The notes: generated by a model from the letters alone, not told the origin. 64,000 bases of DNA from an uncultured Acidobacteriota bacterium (GCA_903873705.1 CAIQPK010000059.1:114157-178156); one strand, 5' to 3'; counted from the first letter of the stretch, positions 25,169-34,625 are shown. Numbers and translations are program-made.

Positions 25169-25918
25169 ATGATGCCTCCTAAAAAGCGTGCCGCCGTGAC
25201 CCCGATAAAACGCACACCGGTCGTGCATCCGTTCGATCAGCGGCATGGCACCGACACCTCCGGCCTGCTGCCGGCGGAAGTGATTGCGCGCGGCACCGAC
25301 GCCGTGCTCGAAGACCTGACCGCCTACTACGGCGTGGCGCCGAGCATCCTGGAAGGCGTCGTCGACTGCTGGCTGCAGAAGACCGCACCGGTGCATTCGA
25401 TTGAGCACTACACGTTTTACGACGTCGGCGCGGGCAAGGGGCGGGCGCTGCTGCTGGCGTCGCAGTTCCCTTTTGCGGCGGTGGAAGGCGTGGAGCTGAA
25501 CGCCGCGCTCTGCGCGATTGCGCAGGCCAACATTGACCTCTGGATGCGGGACAGGAAAGCAGCTCCACTGGCGCCGATCACGGTACATAACGCGGATGCG
25601 ACCAAACACCCGCTGCCGAAGGGCCCGACGCTGGCATTTCTGTTTCATCCGTTCGAGGATGCGGTGCTGAAGCGGTTTATCAGCCATGTGGAAAGGCATC
25701 TCGCGCAGCATCCCCACGCCTTCGACCTCATGTACGTGAACGCCGAGCATGGATCGCTGCTGGACCGGCATCCTTCCCTGATCCACTTATGGGAGGGAAA
25801 GGTCGCGATGTCGGCCGCTGACCACCTCGCAGACCTGGCTGAAATCGCCCAGCAGAAGGAGTACGGCTCGACCGGGGACGAGCTATGTTCCGTTTATCGC
25901 TTTTCTGTGCGTTTATAG
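25169..25918 (+). CDS. Class I SAM-dependent methyltransferase
   Basis: Protein of 249 aa. The SAM-binding motif I is YDVGAGKGRALLLAS near residue 90, followed by the acidic AVEGVELNAAL of motif II and a later NADATKHPL. The N-terminal ~85 residues carry a helical lid-like region. The substrate is unassigned. It starts at ATG ATG (either usable) about 30 bp after the DUF59 gene and ends before an AT-richer region. Confidence 0.83.
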   Translation: MMPPKKRAAVTPIKRTPVVHPFDQRHGTDTSGLLPAEVIARGTDAVLEDLTAYYGVAPSILEGVVDCWLQKTAPVHSIEHYTFYDVGAGKGRALLLASQFPFAAVEGVELNAALCAIAQANIDLWMRDRKAAPLAPITVHNADATKHPLPKGPTLAFLFHPFEDAVLKRFISHVERHLAQHPHAFDLMYVNAEHGSLLDRHPSLIHLWEGKVAMSAADHLADLAEIAQQKEYGSTGDELCSVYRFSVRL

Positions 25919-26216
25919 AACAAAAAGCGTGAATCTTATTGAACAAAAGACTAGTCTTATCCGTAAGAGCTTACACGGGTAGTGCGCACCAAGCTTCCGA
26001 GCAACAAACCGAGGAGCAGCACAACCGGAAAAGCGGCGCTGGCTTGAGCTTCGAAACTGGAGCTTGCCGGCGCACAGTGAAGGAGACGGCCGGGTCAAGA
26101 CCCCGCAACCGCCCGCACTGAAGTCATCACCAGCCCGACACAGAATCTCTCTGAGCCCCGCTGGTCTACCAGGAGTATTCGCACGCCTGCGTGCCACACT
26201 CCAGAGGAGAAACACC
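25919..26216 (+). promoter_or_regulatory. Structured leader region upstream of a 33-aa ORF
   Basis: A 298-bp interval with no convincing gene before the tiny ORF. It includes a perfect 12-bp palindrome AAGACTAGTCTT at 25947-25958 and a hairpin of GCGCTGGC (26036-26043) with GCCGGCGC (26066-26073), plus an inner AGCT/AGCT pairing. A CGGG/CCCG hairpin around 26090-26105 follows. The layout resembles an RNA leader, perhaps a cis-regulatory element, but it does not match a riboswitch class I can name. No test was possible here. Confidence 0.4.
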
Positions 26217-26318
26217 ATGTACGACGCTATCGTAACTACCTTTGCTACCCTTGCTGTCTTCCTTCCGACGCTGATTGCTGTCCGTGCCCGCACGAATGGC
26301 GACTGGCACGCCCGGTAA
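26217..26318 (+). CDS. Small hydrophobic peptide ORF, 33 aa
   Basis: ATG 26217 is preceded by AGAGGAG with a 7-bp spacer. The product starts MYDAIVTTFATLAVFLPTL, has one short hydrophobic helix and ends with a basic/polar tail (RARTNGDWHAR). A strong hairpin terminator follows 40 bp later, making a complete leader-ORF-terminator unit. It resembles small membrane subunits in general form, but matches no family I recognise. Confidence 0.55.
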   Translation: MYDAIVTTFATLAVFLPTLIAVRARTNGDWHAR

Positions 26319-26357
26319 GCGAAGGGCAGGCGATCAGAGCTGAGCGATAAAACATTT

Positions 26358-26395
26358 CCCCGATCCGGTCTTACCGGGCCGGGGATTTCGCTTTT
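26358..26395. terminator. Bidirectional terminator between the 33-aa ORF and tsaE
   Basis: CCCCGATCCGGT (26358-26369) pairs with ACCGGGCCGGGG (26373-26384), with one mismatch. Flanking T-rich runs occur on both sides (ATTTCGCTTTT on plus, AAATGTTTT on minus). It separates the convergent units. Confidence 0.7.
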
Positions 26396-26402
26396 AGCCT
26401 CG

Positions 26403-26852
26403 TCAACTCCAGCGGACGTGCAGCAGGCGCTCGGTCTCGTTTTCGCCCTGGGTAATGGCGATCTCGGCGTCGGCGCGCTCCATGATGCTGTTGAACTTGT
26501 CGCCCCATTCCACGAGCACAAGCGCATCGGGCGCAGCGGCCATCTCCCACAGGCCAAGGCCTTCGACCTCGCGCTCTGTATCAAGGCGGTAGAGATCGAG
26601 GTGGATGAGGCGCACCTTTCGCCCCTGGTACTCATGCACCAGCGTAAAGGTGGGGCTGGTGACGTCATCTGCCGTGCCCGCGCCGAGAGCGGCGGCGATA
26701 CCTTTGACGAGCGTTGTCTTGCCCATGCCGAGATCCCCACGCAGAACGACGAGCTTCGGCGCGATCAGCAACTCGGTTATGAGTTCGCCGAGGGCGATGG
26801 TGCCGTTGACGCTGCGGGTGCGGAGGCGCTTCTCGCGCGTAAACTCTTTCAT
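26403..26852 (-). CDS. tsaE: tRNA threonylcarbamoyladenosine biosynthesis ATPase TsaE
   Basis: ATPase of about 149 aa working with TsaB and TsaD in t6A37 tRNA modification. The Walker A motif is GDLGMGKTTLVKG. Also present are SPTFTLVHEY (family switch/Walker A-associated segment), HLDLYRL and LVEWGDKF. ATG 26852 is selected because AGGAAG lies 8 bp upstream. The frame runs from TTG 26891, where the extra 13 residues lack a clear site. It follows nnr, the common yjeF-yjeE order in bacteria. Confidence 0.93.
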   Translation of the reverse strand: MKEFTREKRLRTRSVNGTIALGELITELLIAPKLVVLRGDLGMGKTTLVKGIAAALGAGTADDVTSPTFTLVHEYQGRKVRLIHLDLYRLDTEREVEGLGLWEMAAAPDALVLVEWGDKFNSIMERADAEIAITQGENETERLLHVRWS

Positions 26853-26893
26853 CGTGATCGCTTCCTGTGCTGGGTAAAGATGTTGCTTCAAGC

Positions 26894-28501
26894 TTAACGA
26901 CGTAACGATCCGGCGCGATAGGTGCCGGCTATCCAGGTGAAACCGCGGGGGTCCTGCACGCCGGCCTGGAAGGCCTTGTAGAGATGAGCCACGGTATCGG
27001 TAGCGAGCACGGTGTGTTCGTCCTGCGCGCGAACCGCGAAGTCACCGGCGAGGCCGTGAACGAAGACCGCAGCCTCAACGGCCGCTGCGGGGTCGTCAGG
27101 GTGCTGGGCGAGCAGCGCGGCGACAATGCCGGTGAGGATGTCGCCGGAACCACCCTTCGCCATCGAGGGGTTGCCGGTAGTGCTGACCGCGATGCGGCCA
27201 TCGGGGTGGGCGATCAGCGTGCGCCAGCCTTTCAGCACCAGCGTAACGCCGTTCGTCGTGGCAAAGCTGCGCGCGGTGGAGATGCGGTCAGCTTCCACAT
27301 CGGCGACGCTCTTGCCGATGAGCCGCGCCATTTCTCCCGGATGCGGGGTCAGCACGATGGTGCGATCTTTTGCGGCTTCGCGTAGCAGGTCGGCTTTGCC
27401 GGCGAAGGCGTTCAATGCGTCGGCGTCAATGACCATGGGCAGCGTGCAACGCTCGACCAGCGCGCGGGCAAACTCTGCGGCTTCGCCTTCGGTGCCCAGG
27501 CCAGGACCCACGGCAACCACCTTGATGCCCTTGAGCAGCCTTTCCAGCGCGGCGGGCGCGGCGTTGGCTGCTTCGACGTAGCCCTCGCGTTCCGCCAGCG
27601 GCGTGGTCATCAGCTCCGGCGTCATCGCGGCGACGATCGGCAGGATCGACGACGGAATGGCTGCCGTCACCAGGCCCGCACCGGCGCGCAGCGCAGCAAG
27701 GCTCGCCATCGCCGGTGCGCCGGACTTGCCCCAGGCCCCGCCGACGATGAGCACGTGGCCATAGCGGCCCTTGTTGGCGTTCACGTCGCGCGGCTTTTCC
27801 GTCAGCGCCTTGGATGAACCAGCCCAGGTGAGCTGGGTACTGCTGGAGATGGCGCTGGGCGGCGTGCCGATTTCACGCACCACGACGGGACCGAATACCG
27901 CGGTAGTGAGGTGGCCGAAAACGTGGGCCAGCTTAGGGCGCGTGAAGGTGACCACGGCGTCGGCGCGGATGGCGCCGGGGTTGGCCTGCGCCAGCGAATC
28001 CGCATCCCAGCCGCTGGGCAGGTCGACGGCCACGACCGGCGTCTTCACTTCTGCAAGCACATCGCGCGCCGTGGCAGCCAGCCCCCGCAGCGGCGGCTTG
28101 AAGCCGGTGCCAACGATGGCGTCGAGGATCAGGACAGCGGAGTGGAGCGCGACGCGCAGGCCGGCTTCGTCGTTGACCTCGATGACGTCGCAGCTGGTGG
28201 CAGCGGCCAGAGCAGCGGCTGCTTCGCCTTTCACATCCTCGCAACGGCCGAGGAGCGCGATGCGGACCGGCCGCTTGTTGCGCGCGAGTTCCTGCGCGGC
28301 CACGAAACCATCCCCACCGTTGTTGCCTTTGCCGCACAGCGCGACAACCAGCCCGTTGGAGTTGAAAGGCGGCAGCATCATCGGGCGGCAGAAGTGCGCG
28401 ACGGCTTTGCCCGCATTGTCCATCAGCGTGGCGATCGGGATGCCGGCCTCAACCGAGCGGCGGTCAGCTTCGCCCATCTCCGCTGCGGTAAGGATCTGCA
28501 T
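26894..28501 (-). CDS. nnr: Bifunctional NAD(P)H-hydrate epimerase / ADP-dependent dehydratase
   Basis: Two-domain repair enzyme of 535 aa. It epimerises and dehydrates damaged NAD(P)HX. The N-terminal YjeF_N domain (residues ~1-210) has CGKGNNGGDGFVAAQELARN and VDLPSGWDAD. The C-terminal ribokinase-like dehydratase domain (~235-520) has HVLIVGGAWGKSGAPAMASL, VGPGLGT, LTPHPGEMARLIG and NPSMAKGGSGDILTG. Length and fusion are as in E. coli Nnr. It lies 5 bp after the PBP gene on the same strand. Confidence 0.95.
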   Translation of the reverse strand: MQILTAAEMGEADRRSVEAGIPIATLMDNAGKAVAHFCRPMMLPPFNSNGLVVALCGKGNNGGDGFVAAQELARNKRPVRIALLGRCEDVKGEAAAALAAATSCDVIEVNDEAGLRVALHSAVLILDAIVGTGFKPPLRGLAATARDVLAEVKTPVVAVDLPSGWDADSLAQANPGAIRADAVVTFTRPKLAHVFGHLTTAVFGPVVVREIGTPPSAISSSTQLTWAGSSKALTEKPRDVNANKGRYGHVLIVGGAWGKSGAPAMASLAALRAGAGLVTAAIPSSILPIVAAMTPELMTTPLAEREGYVEAANAAPAALERLLKGIKVVAVGPGLGTEGEAAEFARALVERCTLPMVIDADALNAFAGKADLLREAAKDRTIVLTPHPGEMARLIGKSVADVEADRISTARSFATTNGVTLVLKGWRTLIAHPDGRIAVSTTGNPSMAKGGSGDILTGIVAALLAQHPDDPAAAVEAAVFVHGLAGDFAVRAQDEHTVLATDTVAHLYKAFQAGVQDPRGFTWIAGTYRAGSLRR

Positions 28502-28506
28502 GGAGG

Positions 28507-29745
28507 CTACCGGCCGCCGGCGCCTGTGTTGGTCTGAACGGCGACCGCCGAGGGCTGTGCACCGCCGTCCGGCGTGGCCGGTTTAGGCTGGAAGTAGTTG
28601 TGCTCGTACATCGCGCGGTAAAACTGGCCCGTGAGCTCGGCGGCTTTGGGGCCGAAGGTCGGCCGGCCGCCTTCGAGGAAGATCACCGTTACGATGCGTC
28701 CGGCGGGCGTTTCCGCATAGCTGGCGAACCAGCCGAAGCGCGTGCCGTTGTTGGAGCAGGTGCCCGTTTTGCCCATGACGGGGAAAGCCGTGAAGTTGGC
28801 GCGCAGCGAGCGGGCGGTGCCGTACTGCGTGACGCCACGCATGCCGTCCGTCATCTCCGGGATAAGCGGAGCAATGCCGAGGATGCGCTTGACCTTCGGC
28901 TGGAACGCGGCGATGTCAGCGTCAGTCGTGGGGTGCTGCAGGTAGTAGAGTGTGCCGCCGTTGGCGATGGCCGCGACCAGCGCGCCAAGCTGCAGCGGCG
29001 TCATCGAAACGCTTTCGCCGAAGCTGCACATGCGGCCGACGCCGCCTTGAGCAGCCGGCAGCTCCGTATCCGGATACGTTCCGAGCTGCTCGCCGGGGAT
29101 GTTGTAGCCCGCCAGTTCGCCCAGGCCGAACTCGTTCGCGTAATGCTTCACACGTTCGAATCCGAGAGCGCGACCCAGCGTTTCAAAGTAAAGGTTGTTG
29201 GAGTGGGCCAGCGCGTCAGTGAGCGTGAGCGAGTAGTGGCCGCCAAGGTTTACCTTGGTATCGCGCTTGATGATGCCTTCTTCGAGCGCGGCGAGCGCGA
29301 CCGAAAGCTTGATGGTGGAGCAGGGCTCGGCGCCGGTGGAAAGCGCGAGCTTCTGGTTCACCATGGCGAGAATGCGTCCGCTCGAAGGGTCTATGGCAAG
29401 GGCTGTGCCGTTCATGTTGCCAAGCGCGTCGATCGCGGCCTGACGGACAACGGGGTCTTCACCGGTAGTCTGATCGCCGAGAGTGATGCCGTCAGCAAAG
29501 CTGCTGGCGGTGAAGCGCTCGCCAAAGCGGCGCACTCGGCGCGGCTTGGCGCCGGCACGTGTGGCAGGCTTCACGGAAGCGTGCCCGCGAGCGACGATGG
29601 CGCGTCCTGAAGCCTTGCCGGACGAGGTCACCGCGCGCGTCCGGGTGGGCTTGGCCACGCTGTGACGCTTCGGTGTGGCATGTGCGACGGCTGCGCCAAA
29701 CAGCTGGCCCAACGCGAGAAGCAGAACGGTTATTCTTCGTCTCAT
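28507..29745 (-). CDS. Penicillin-binding transpeptidase-domain protein
   Basis: Protein of 412 aa: a signal/anchor helix, an ~65-residue Arg/Lys-rich linker, then a transpeptidase domain. Active-site motifs are S-T-I-K (near residue 142, EPCSTIKLSVALAALEEG), S-N-N (HSNNLYFETLGRALGF) and K-T-G-T (VMGKTGTCSNNGTR). The motifs mark it as a PBP (D,D-transpeptidase), not a class D beta-lactamase, which would have SxV and YGN. It lacks a PBP dimerisation domain, so it may be a small specialised transpeptidase. It sits between ftsZ and nnr. Confidence 0.85.
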   Translation of the reverse strand: MRRRITVLLLALGQLFGAAVAHATPKRHSVAKPTRTRAVTSSGKASGRAIVARGHASVKPATRAGAKPRRVRRFGERFTASSFADGITLGDQTTGEDPVVRQAAIDALGNMNGTALAIDPSSGRILAMVNQKLALSTGAEPCSTIKLSVALAALEEGIIKRDTKVNLGGHYSLTLTDALAHSNNLYFETLGRALGFERVKHYANEFGLGELAGYNIPGEQLGTYPDTELPAAQGGVGRMCSFGESVSMTPLQLGALVAAIANGGTLYYLQHPTTDADIAAFQPKVKRILGIAPLIPEMTDGMRGVTQYGTARSLRANFTAFPVMGKTGTCSNNGTRFGWFASYAETPAGRIVTVIFLEGGRPTFGPKAAELTGQFYRAMYEHNYFQPKPATPDGGAQPSAVAVQTNTGAGGR

Positions 29746-29818
29746 CGTTTTTCTTGTCCCATATAGCAGCGTTGTAACACGATCAGGGTAAGTCTATCGT
29801 CCTGACGACGACAATGCG

Positions 29819-31366
29819 CTAGTGATTGCGCCGTAGAAACGCGGGAATGTCGAGTTCGTCGGTCTCCTGATCAGCCGGAGCGGCATAGCCCGAAAACGTC
29901 GGAACACGATTATCCGGTTGCAGCGGCTGGCTGCGCACGTCACTCTCAGGTTGGACGCTGCGGGCCGGGGAAAGGTCGTTGGCCGGCTTTTCGGCGCGTG
30001 CTTCCGCCTCGCGGGGAGTGAGCAGACCACCGGCGGGGCGGCGGAAGAAGTCGTCGTCAAACACCGACGCCGGAACCGGCACCAGCTCCGGGCCGGAGGC
30101 GAAGCTGTTATCCGCGGAGGCGAACGGCGAGGCGGGCTTGTCCGGGGGCGGCGGAATCACGTCGTCGTGGAGGAATATCTGGTTGGGTTCGTGGGCCTCG
30201 CCCGCCTGCGGGAACGGCGACTCTTCGGCACGTGGAACAGTGGGCAAGGCAGCTGCCTCGGCGCGTTCTTCGCTGGCAAAGCGCGGCGTTGCCGGCCGCT
30301 GAGCAATGCGCGGGGGCGGGGGCGGGTCACGGCGGATGGTAGGGAGCGTCGCCTCGGACATCATGCGCTCGCGGCGCTGCGGCATTTCCTGCCGGAAGCC
30401 AGTGGCGATGACGGTGATCTTCACCTCGTCGCCCATGGTCTCGTCGAGTACGGCGCCAAAGATGATGTTGGCATCCTCGTGGGCGGCATCCTGGATAAGC
30501 GAGGAAGCGGCGTTGACTTCGCTGAGCTTGAGCGCGCTCGACCCGGTAATGTTGATCAGGATGCCGCGTGCGCCATCGATCGCTCCAGCTTCAAGCAATG
30601 GCGAGGCCATGGCAGCAATAGCGGCTTCCCTGGCCCGGTCGGGGCCGCTGCGAACAGCCGTTCCCATCACGGAATAGCCCATTCCGGCCATGGTCGTCTT
30701 CACGTCGGCAAAGTCGCGGTTGATGACGCCGTGGATCGTGATGATATCGGAAATGCCCTGCACGCCCTGGCGCAGAATGTCGTCCGCGATGCGGAAGCTC
30801 TCGAAGAAGCCTGCGTCCTTTGCAACCGCAAGCAGCTTCTCATTGGGGATAACGATCAGTGTGTCGACCGATTCAAGCAGCTCCTGCAGACCGCGTTCAG
30901 CCTGCATGGTGCGTCGCTTGCCTTCGAACGCGAACGGCCGCGTGACGACGGCGACAGTGAGCGCGCCCATTTCGCTGGCCAGCGAGGCGATCACGGGAGC
31001 AGCACCGGTGCCGGTGCCTCCGCCTAAACCGGCGGTGACGAACACCATGTCCGCGCCTTCCAGCGCTTCGATGATCTTGTCAGAGTCTTCCAGCGCAGCG
31101 CGGCGTCCGATGTCCGGGTTCGCTCCCGCACCGAGACCGCTGGTGAGCTTTACGCCGAGTTGCAGCTTCACCGGAGCCTGCGAGTTTTCCAACGCCTGCG
31201 CGTCGGTGTTGGCGGCAATGAACTCCACGCCTTCCACCTTGGCCGCGATCATGCGGTTCACGGCATTGCTTCCGCCACCGCCGACGCCGATGACCTTGAT
31301 GCGCGCGCTGCGGCGCACGTCGTCGTGGTACTGGATGCGGATGTTGTCGTTGGGAAAGTCGGACAT
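29819..31366 (-). CDS. ftsZ: Cell division GTPase FtsZ
   Basis: Protein of 515 aa from ATG 31366, supported by AGGAG 8 bp upstream; the frame is open further upstream without signal. It polymerises into the Z ring. [18 protein letters not shown] starts the nucleotide domain, and the tubulin signature [13 protein letters not shown] follows. The C-terminal GTPase/activation half runs to about residue 330. A long acidic/Pro-rich linker (~150 residues) ends in [10 protein letters not shown], the conserved C-terminal peptide that binds FtsA/ZipA-type partners. The linker is longer than in E. coli (383 aa total). Confidence 0.97.
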   Translation of the reverse strand: MSDFPNDNIRIQYHDDVRRSARIKVIGVGGGGSNAVNRMIAAKVEGVEFIAANTDAQALENSQAPVKLQLGVKLTSGLGAGANPDIGRRAALEDSDKIIEALEGADMVFVTAGLGGGTGTGAAPVIASLASEMGALTVAVVTRPFAFEGKRRTMQAERGLQELLESVDTLIVIPNEKLLAVAKDAGFFESFRIADDILRQGVQGISDIITIHGVINRDFADVKTTMAGMGYSVMGTAVRSGPDRAREAAIAAMASPLLEAGAIDGARGILINITGSSALKLSEVNAASSLIQDAAHEDANIIFGAVLDETMGDEVKITVIATGFRQEMPQRRERMMSEATLPTIRRDPPPPPRIAQRPATPRFASEERAEAAALPTVPRAEESPFPQAGEAHEPNQIFLHDDVIPPPPDKPASPFASADNSFASGPELVPVPASVFDDDFFRRPAGGLLTPREAEARAEKPANDLSPARSVQPESDVRSQPLQPDNRVPTFSGYAAPADQETDELDIPAFLRRNH

Positions 31367-31421
31367 GATGCGAACTCCTGGGGTGAGGTCCCTGCTGCTG
31401 TAAATGGCCCGGTCGTGCCGA

Positions 31422-32003
31422 TTAGCGTGAGGTGTGAAAGACAATGCCCAGGCCGATGGATTGAATGCCGTGCCCGTCACTGCCGATCAAGCGGCCGTAA
31501 CCGAACTCAATCAGCCGAAAATCGACATTGGGAAAGAGATCGAGGTCGATCCCGGCGAGCCCCTGCACCTGCGTATAGGTGTTGGTGTTAAGGGGGCGCG
31601 TTACTCTCGTGTAGCCAGCCAAGCCTTCAGCATAGGGGCGCACCATTTTGAACGGCGTCTTGAATGTTGCGCGCGCGCCGCCCAGGCCGGAGTAATAACG
31701 GAGCAGATCGGGCCCGCTGGCGTACTGCTCGGCGCTCTTGTTGGCGTTGAGGAAATTCCCCCGCAGGTCGGCTCCAAAACGGACCGGGCCAATGTTGCGG
31801 AAGTCGTAGTACAGGCCCACCGTGCCGCCGTAGGGGCGTTCCGTACCGTCAGTGCTCGCACACTTCTGGGGGTCGCGGCAGGTAAAGCCGTCGACGCGCT
31901 GGGCGCTCACCATGCCGTAGACACCCACTTGCGCGTGGGCTGCGGAGGCACAGGCGAGGGCGACTGTCAGAAAGAAAATCGTGCGAAAATTCATGTTCTT
32001 CAT
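31422..32003 (-). CDS. Outer-membrane beta-barrel protein, OmpA-like small barrel
   Basis: Protein of about 193 aa with a signal peptide ending AAHAQ, then alternating beta strands typical of an eight-stranded barrel: [65 protein letters not shown] loop cysteine pair ([11 protein letters not shown]) lies in the first extracellular loop. No peptidoglycan-binding domain follows, so it is barrel-only. ATG 32003 is used, with ATG 31994 as an alternative. It is placed between ftsA and ftsZ with gaps of about 37 and 55 bp, consistent with co-transcription. Confidence 0.83.
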   Translation of the reverse strand: MKNMNFRTIFFLTVALACASAAHAQVGVYGMVSAQRVDGFTCRDPQKCASTDGTERPYGGTVGLYYDFRNIGPVRFGADLRGNFLNANKSAEQYASGPDLLRYYSGLGGARATFKTPFKMVRPYAEGLAGYTRVTRPLNTNTYTQVQGLAGIDLDLFPNVDFRLIEFGYGRLIGSDGHGIQSIGLGIVFHTSR

Positions 32004-32039
32004 TGCTCTCATTCTATCGTCTGGGCGCAGAACGGGGCC

Positions 32040-33266
32040 TTAGTAAGTTCCGGCAAAGATTGACTTCAGCTTCTGGCGCAGACCCTGCTCTTCGCTGGCC
32101 TTGCGGACCTGGGTCCGATGTGTGTAAAGCAGCATACCGATAGCGGCGGAAAACTCCGGCCGAGCCAGCTCCGCCGGCATGCGCGAGAGCGGCACCGGGT
32201 AGCCGATCCGGGCCGGAACACGCAGCAGGCTTTCGGCGTTGTCCAGCAGGCCGGCGAGGTTCGCCCCGCCGCCGGTAAAGACGCAGCCGGCGCCCATGGC
32301 TTCCAGCACGCCGCCGTGGCGCAGGTTGTCGCGGAGCATGGTGAGCATCTCGCGGGCGCGCGGCTCGAGGATCTCCGCCAGAAACCGCTGTCGCACCATC
32401 CGGGCACCCTGGCCGCCCGTGGCCAGGTCGCCGCCAATTTCAATCTCGTTCAACTGCGGAACAGCCGTCACCACGCAGTTGCCGAAGTTCCGCTTCAACT
32501 GCTCAGCCTCTTCGACGCTGATGTGCAGCCCGACCGCAAGATCATTCGTAAAGTGGTCGCCACCAATCGGCAGCACAGCCGTGTGCGCAACCGAGCCTTC
32601 GAAGAAGACCACCAGTTCAGTCGAGCTCGCACCGATATCCGCGATGCAAACACCCAGCTCGCGCTCGTCCGCCGAGAGCACCGCCTCAGCCGCGGCAATG
32701 CCTTCAAAAATCGTGTCCGACACTTCCAGGCCCGCCTTGTTGGCGCACGTCACGACGCTTTGCAGCGCACTGCCCGAGCAGGTGGAAAGGTGCAGCATCA
32801 CTTCCAGCTTGTTGCCCACCATGCCCACGGGGTCGTGGATGCCGCCCTGGTCGTCCAGCACAAACTGCTGCGGCAGCAGGTGGAGCACATCGCGGTCCGC
32901 AGCCAGGCCCACCGAGCGGGCGCGGTCGATCGCCGAGCGCACGTCTTCGCGCGTGATTTCCTTCATGCGGCTGCCCATATTCAGCCCGCCCTGGCAGTTG
33001 ACGCCGCGTACGTGTGGCCCGCCGATGCCGACGACGGTGGTCTCAATCGGCGCCTTGCACTTTTTCTCGGCTTCCATCGCGGCCAAGTTGATGGCCTTTC
33101 CCGCCGGACCCAGCGCCGAAATCACGCCCCGGCGCATGCCCTGCGCGGCTTCGATGCCGTGGCCGCGATAGCGCAGCACGCCGTCGTTGAGCTCGGCCAC
33201 CAGCACGCAGATCTTGGTGCTGCCGGCGTCGAGCACGGTGATCAGGTTTTCAGTCTTCGGATTCAT
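32040..33266 (-). CDS. ftsA: Cell division protein FtsA
   Basis: Actin-like ATPase of 408 aa that tethers FtsZ filaments to the membrane. It shows LITVLDAGSTKICVLVAEL (phosphate 1), the VCIADIGASSTELVVF motif (phosphate 2, near residue 210), VVTGGG-like CVFTGGGANLAGL, and the SHS2/1C insertion domain. The C-terminus (LRQKLKSIFAGTY) gives the expected membrane-targeting helix. Its ATG overlaps the ftsQ stop by 4 bp. Confidence 0.96.
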   Translation of the reverse strand: MNPKTENLITVLDAGSTKICVLVAELNDGVLRYRGHGIEAAQGMRRGVISALGPAGKAINLAAMEAEKKCKAPIETTVVGIGGPHVRGVNCQGGLNMGSRMKEITREDVRSAIDRARSVGLAADRDVLHLLPQQFVLDDQGGIHDPVGMVGNKLEVMLHLSTCSGSALQSVVTCANKAGLEVSDTIFEGIAAAEAVLSADERELGVCIADIGASSTELVVFFEGSVAHTAVLPIGGDHFTNDLAVGLHISVEEAEQLKRNFGNCVVTAVPQLNEIEIGGDLATGGQGARMVRQRFLAEILEPRAREMLTMLRDNLRHGGVLEAMGAGCVFTGGGANLAGLLDNAESLLRVPARIGYPVPLSRMPAELARPEFSAAIGMLLYTHRTQVRKASEEQGLRQKLKSIFAGTY

Positions 33267-34528
33267 TGTGGCCCCTGCCCGGAATCAGCTGCGTGTTTGC
33301 TTGCGGCCGCGAGGGCCGCAAAAACTTTGGCGTTGGCCGCGCTAATGCGACCAGCGCTGACGGGCCGCGCCGGCGGGCGCTGCGGACGCTCTGCGGCGCG
33401 CTCCGGAGCCGACGGCTTCAGGGCCGGGGCAGCAGGCGTGGGCGCGGCCTTATGGTCGTCGGCGTTGCGATTGGCGGCGGTGGCAGCGGGAGACAGCGTG
33501 TCGCCGTTGTTGGCGGCAACCGCCTCGGGCGCAGGCAGTTCGGTGCCGGGCACCATCTCCAGCACCACCTGCCGGTCGTAGCGCATGTCCGCTGAAGCGA
33601 GGTTCGGATACTGCCCCTTCCACTCCGGCAGGTGCTGCTCGAAGTGGCGGTACCGGTCGAGGAACTGGTCGTCGCCAAAGTGCACGAGAATGTCGGTGCT
33701 GCCGCTGGGAATGAGCGCTTTCACGTCTTCGGGGCTCGAAATATCCACTTCGCTCAGCGTCTCCGAAACCTTTTGGCCGGAGCTGTCTAGCTCGTGAATG
33801 AAGCGGCGATAAATCTCCATCCTGGCCGCACGCGTCGACAGCGGGTCTTGCGAAGACAGGCCCGTGAGCACGGGAAAGGAGTAGTGCGCCGCGTGAGTGC
33901 TGTCACTCGGCATATCCAGCAGCACACCGCCGGCGTCGACCAGGCCGATGGCGGTGCCCTGCCGCGCGAAGGCGACAGGCGTGCGCTCGACCACAGAGAT
34001 GCGCAGCGTGTTGGGCAGCAGCCGCATAACCGTCGCATGCTCCACCCAGGGCAGGCGTTCGAGGTCCGCGCGGCGCTGAGCCAGCGGCACCTTGAAGATG
34101 TTGCGCTCCACGTCTTCGCCGAAGACGCTGAGCAGCTCGCCGCGGGTCATGTGGGTGTTGCCGGTGATTTCAATCTGCTCCGAGCTGGACACCACGAAGC
34201 GCTCATCGTGCAGGACGGCGTTGCGCACCAGCAAAGCGCCCGTAGCCAGCGCGGCGAGTATCAGGAAAGCCGCTGTTCCGACCACCACCCGCCCGGTAAC
34301 GGTGCGTAAGGCGCCGCGCAGGCGCACGCGCGCGCCGCGTCGGTACGGAGCCTCTTCTTCCGGCTCATCGATGTCTTCGTCAGGGGCGTAGGTGTCGGCG
34401 TAGTGGCGCTGCAGCGCGCCCGCAGGTGCGGGGGTAGGAGCGGGCCAGTCGCGCTCGGCTGCCTGCGAAGCGTACATGTCCTGCGGCGCCTCGGGCACCG
34501 ATGAGTCACGCTTTGAAAACAGCTTCAT
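33263..34528 (-). CDS. ftsQ: Cell division protein FtsQ
   Basis: Bitopic protein of about 421 aa from ATG 34528. There is a cytoplasmic N-terminus (~75 residues), one TM helix (VVVGTAAFLILAALATGALLV), a POTRA domain (FVVSSSEQIEITGNTHMTRG), and the FtsQ beta domain (LERLPWVEHATVMRLLPNTL, VVERTPVAF). A Pro/Ala-rich tail of ~80 residues follows the core, unlike compact E. coli FtsQ. It links the divisome FtsB/FtsL subcomplex to the ring. It is translationally coupled to ftsA. Confidence 0.92.
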   Translation of the reverse strand: MKLFSKRDSSVPEAPQDMYASQAAERDWPAPTPAPAGALQRHYADTYAPDEDIDEPEEEAPYRRGARVRLRGALRTVTGRVVVGTAAFLILAALATGALLVRNAVLHDERFVVSSSEQIEITGNTHMTRGELLSVFGEDVERNIFKVPLAQRRADLERLPWVEHATVMRLLPNTLRISVVERTPVAFARQGTAIGLVDAGGVLLDMPSDSTHAAHYSFPVLTGLSSQDPLSTRAARMEIYRRFIHELDSSGQKVSETLSEVDISSPEDVKALIPSGSTDILVHFGDDQFLDRYRHFEQHLPEWKGQYPNLASADMRYDRQVVLEMVPGTELPAPEAVAANNGDTLSPAATAANRNADDHKAAPTPAAPALKPSAPERAAERPQRPPARPVSAGRISAANAKVFAALAAASKHAADSGQGPQ

Positions 34529-34625
34529 GTATCCCGCAGACCCGAGCAAGGCCGCGGAGAACCGCCAACCTCAACTATAACTGCGGCAAGGGTGGAGCGC
34601 TGTGGAAGTCAGGTGGGGTATCCGT

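Noticed and set aside
26080..26140. Possible cobalamin-type riboswitch element upstream of the 33-aa ORF
   Set aside because: The CGGG/CCCG hairpin and CCGC segments are present but the B12-box consensus is not. Kept only as an unnamed structured leader.
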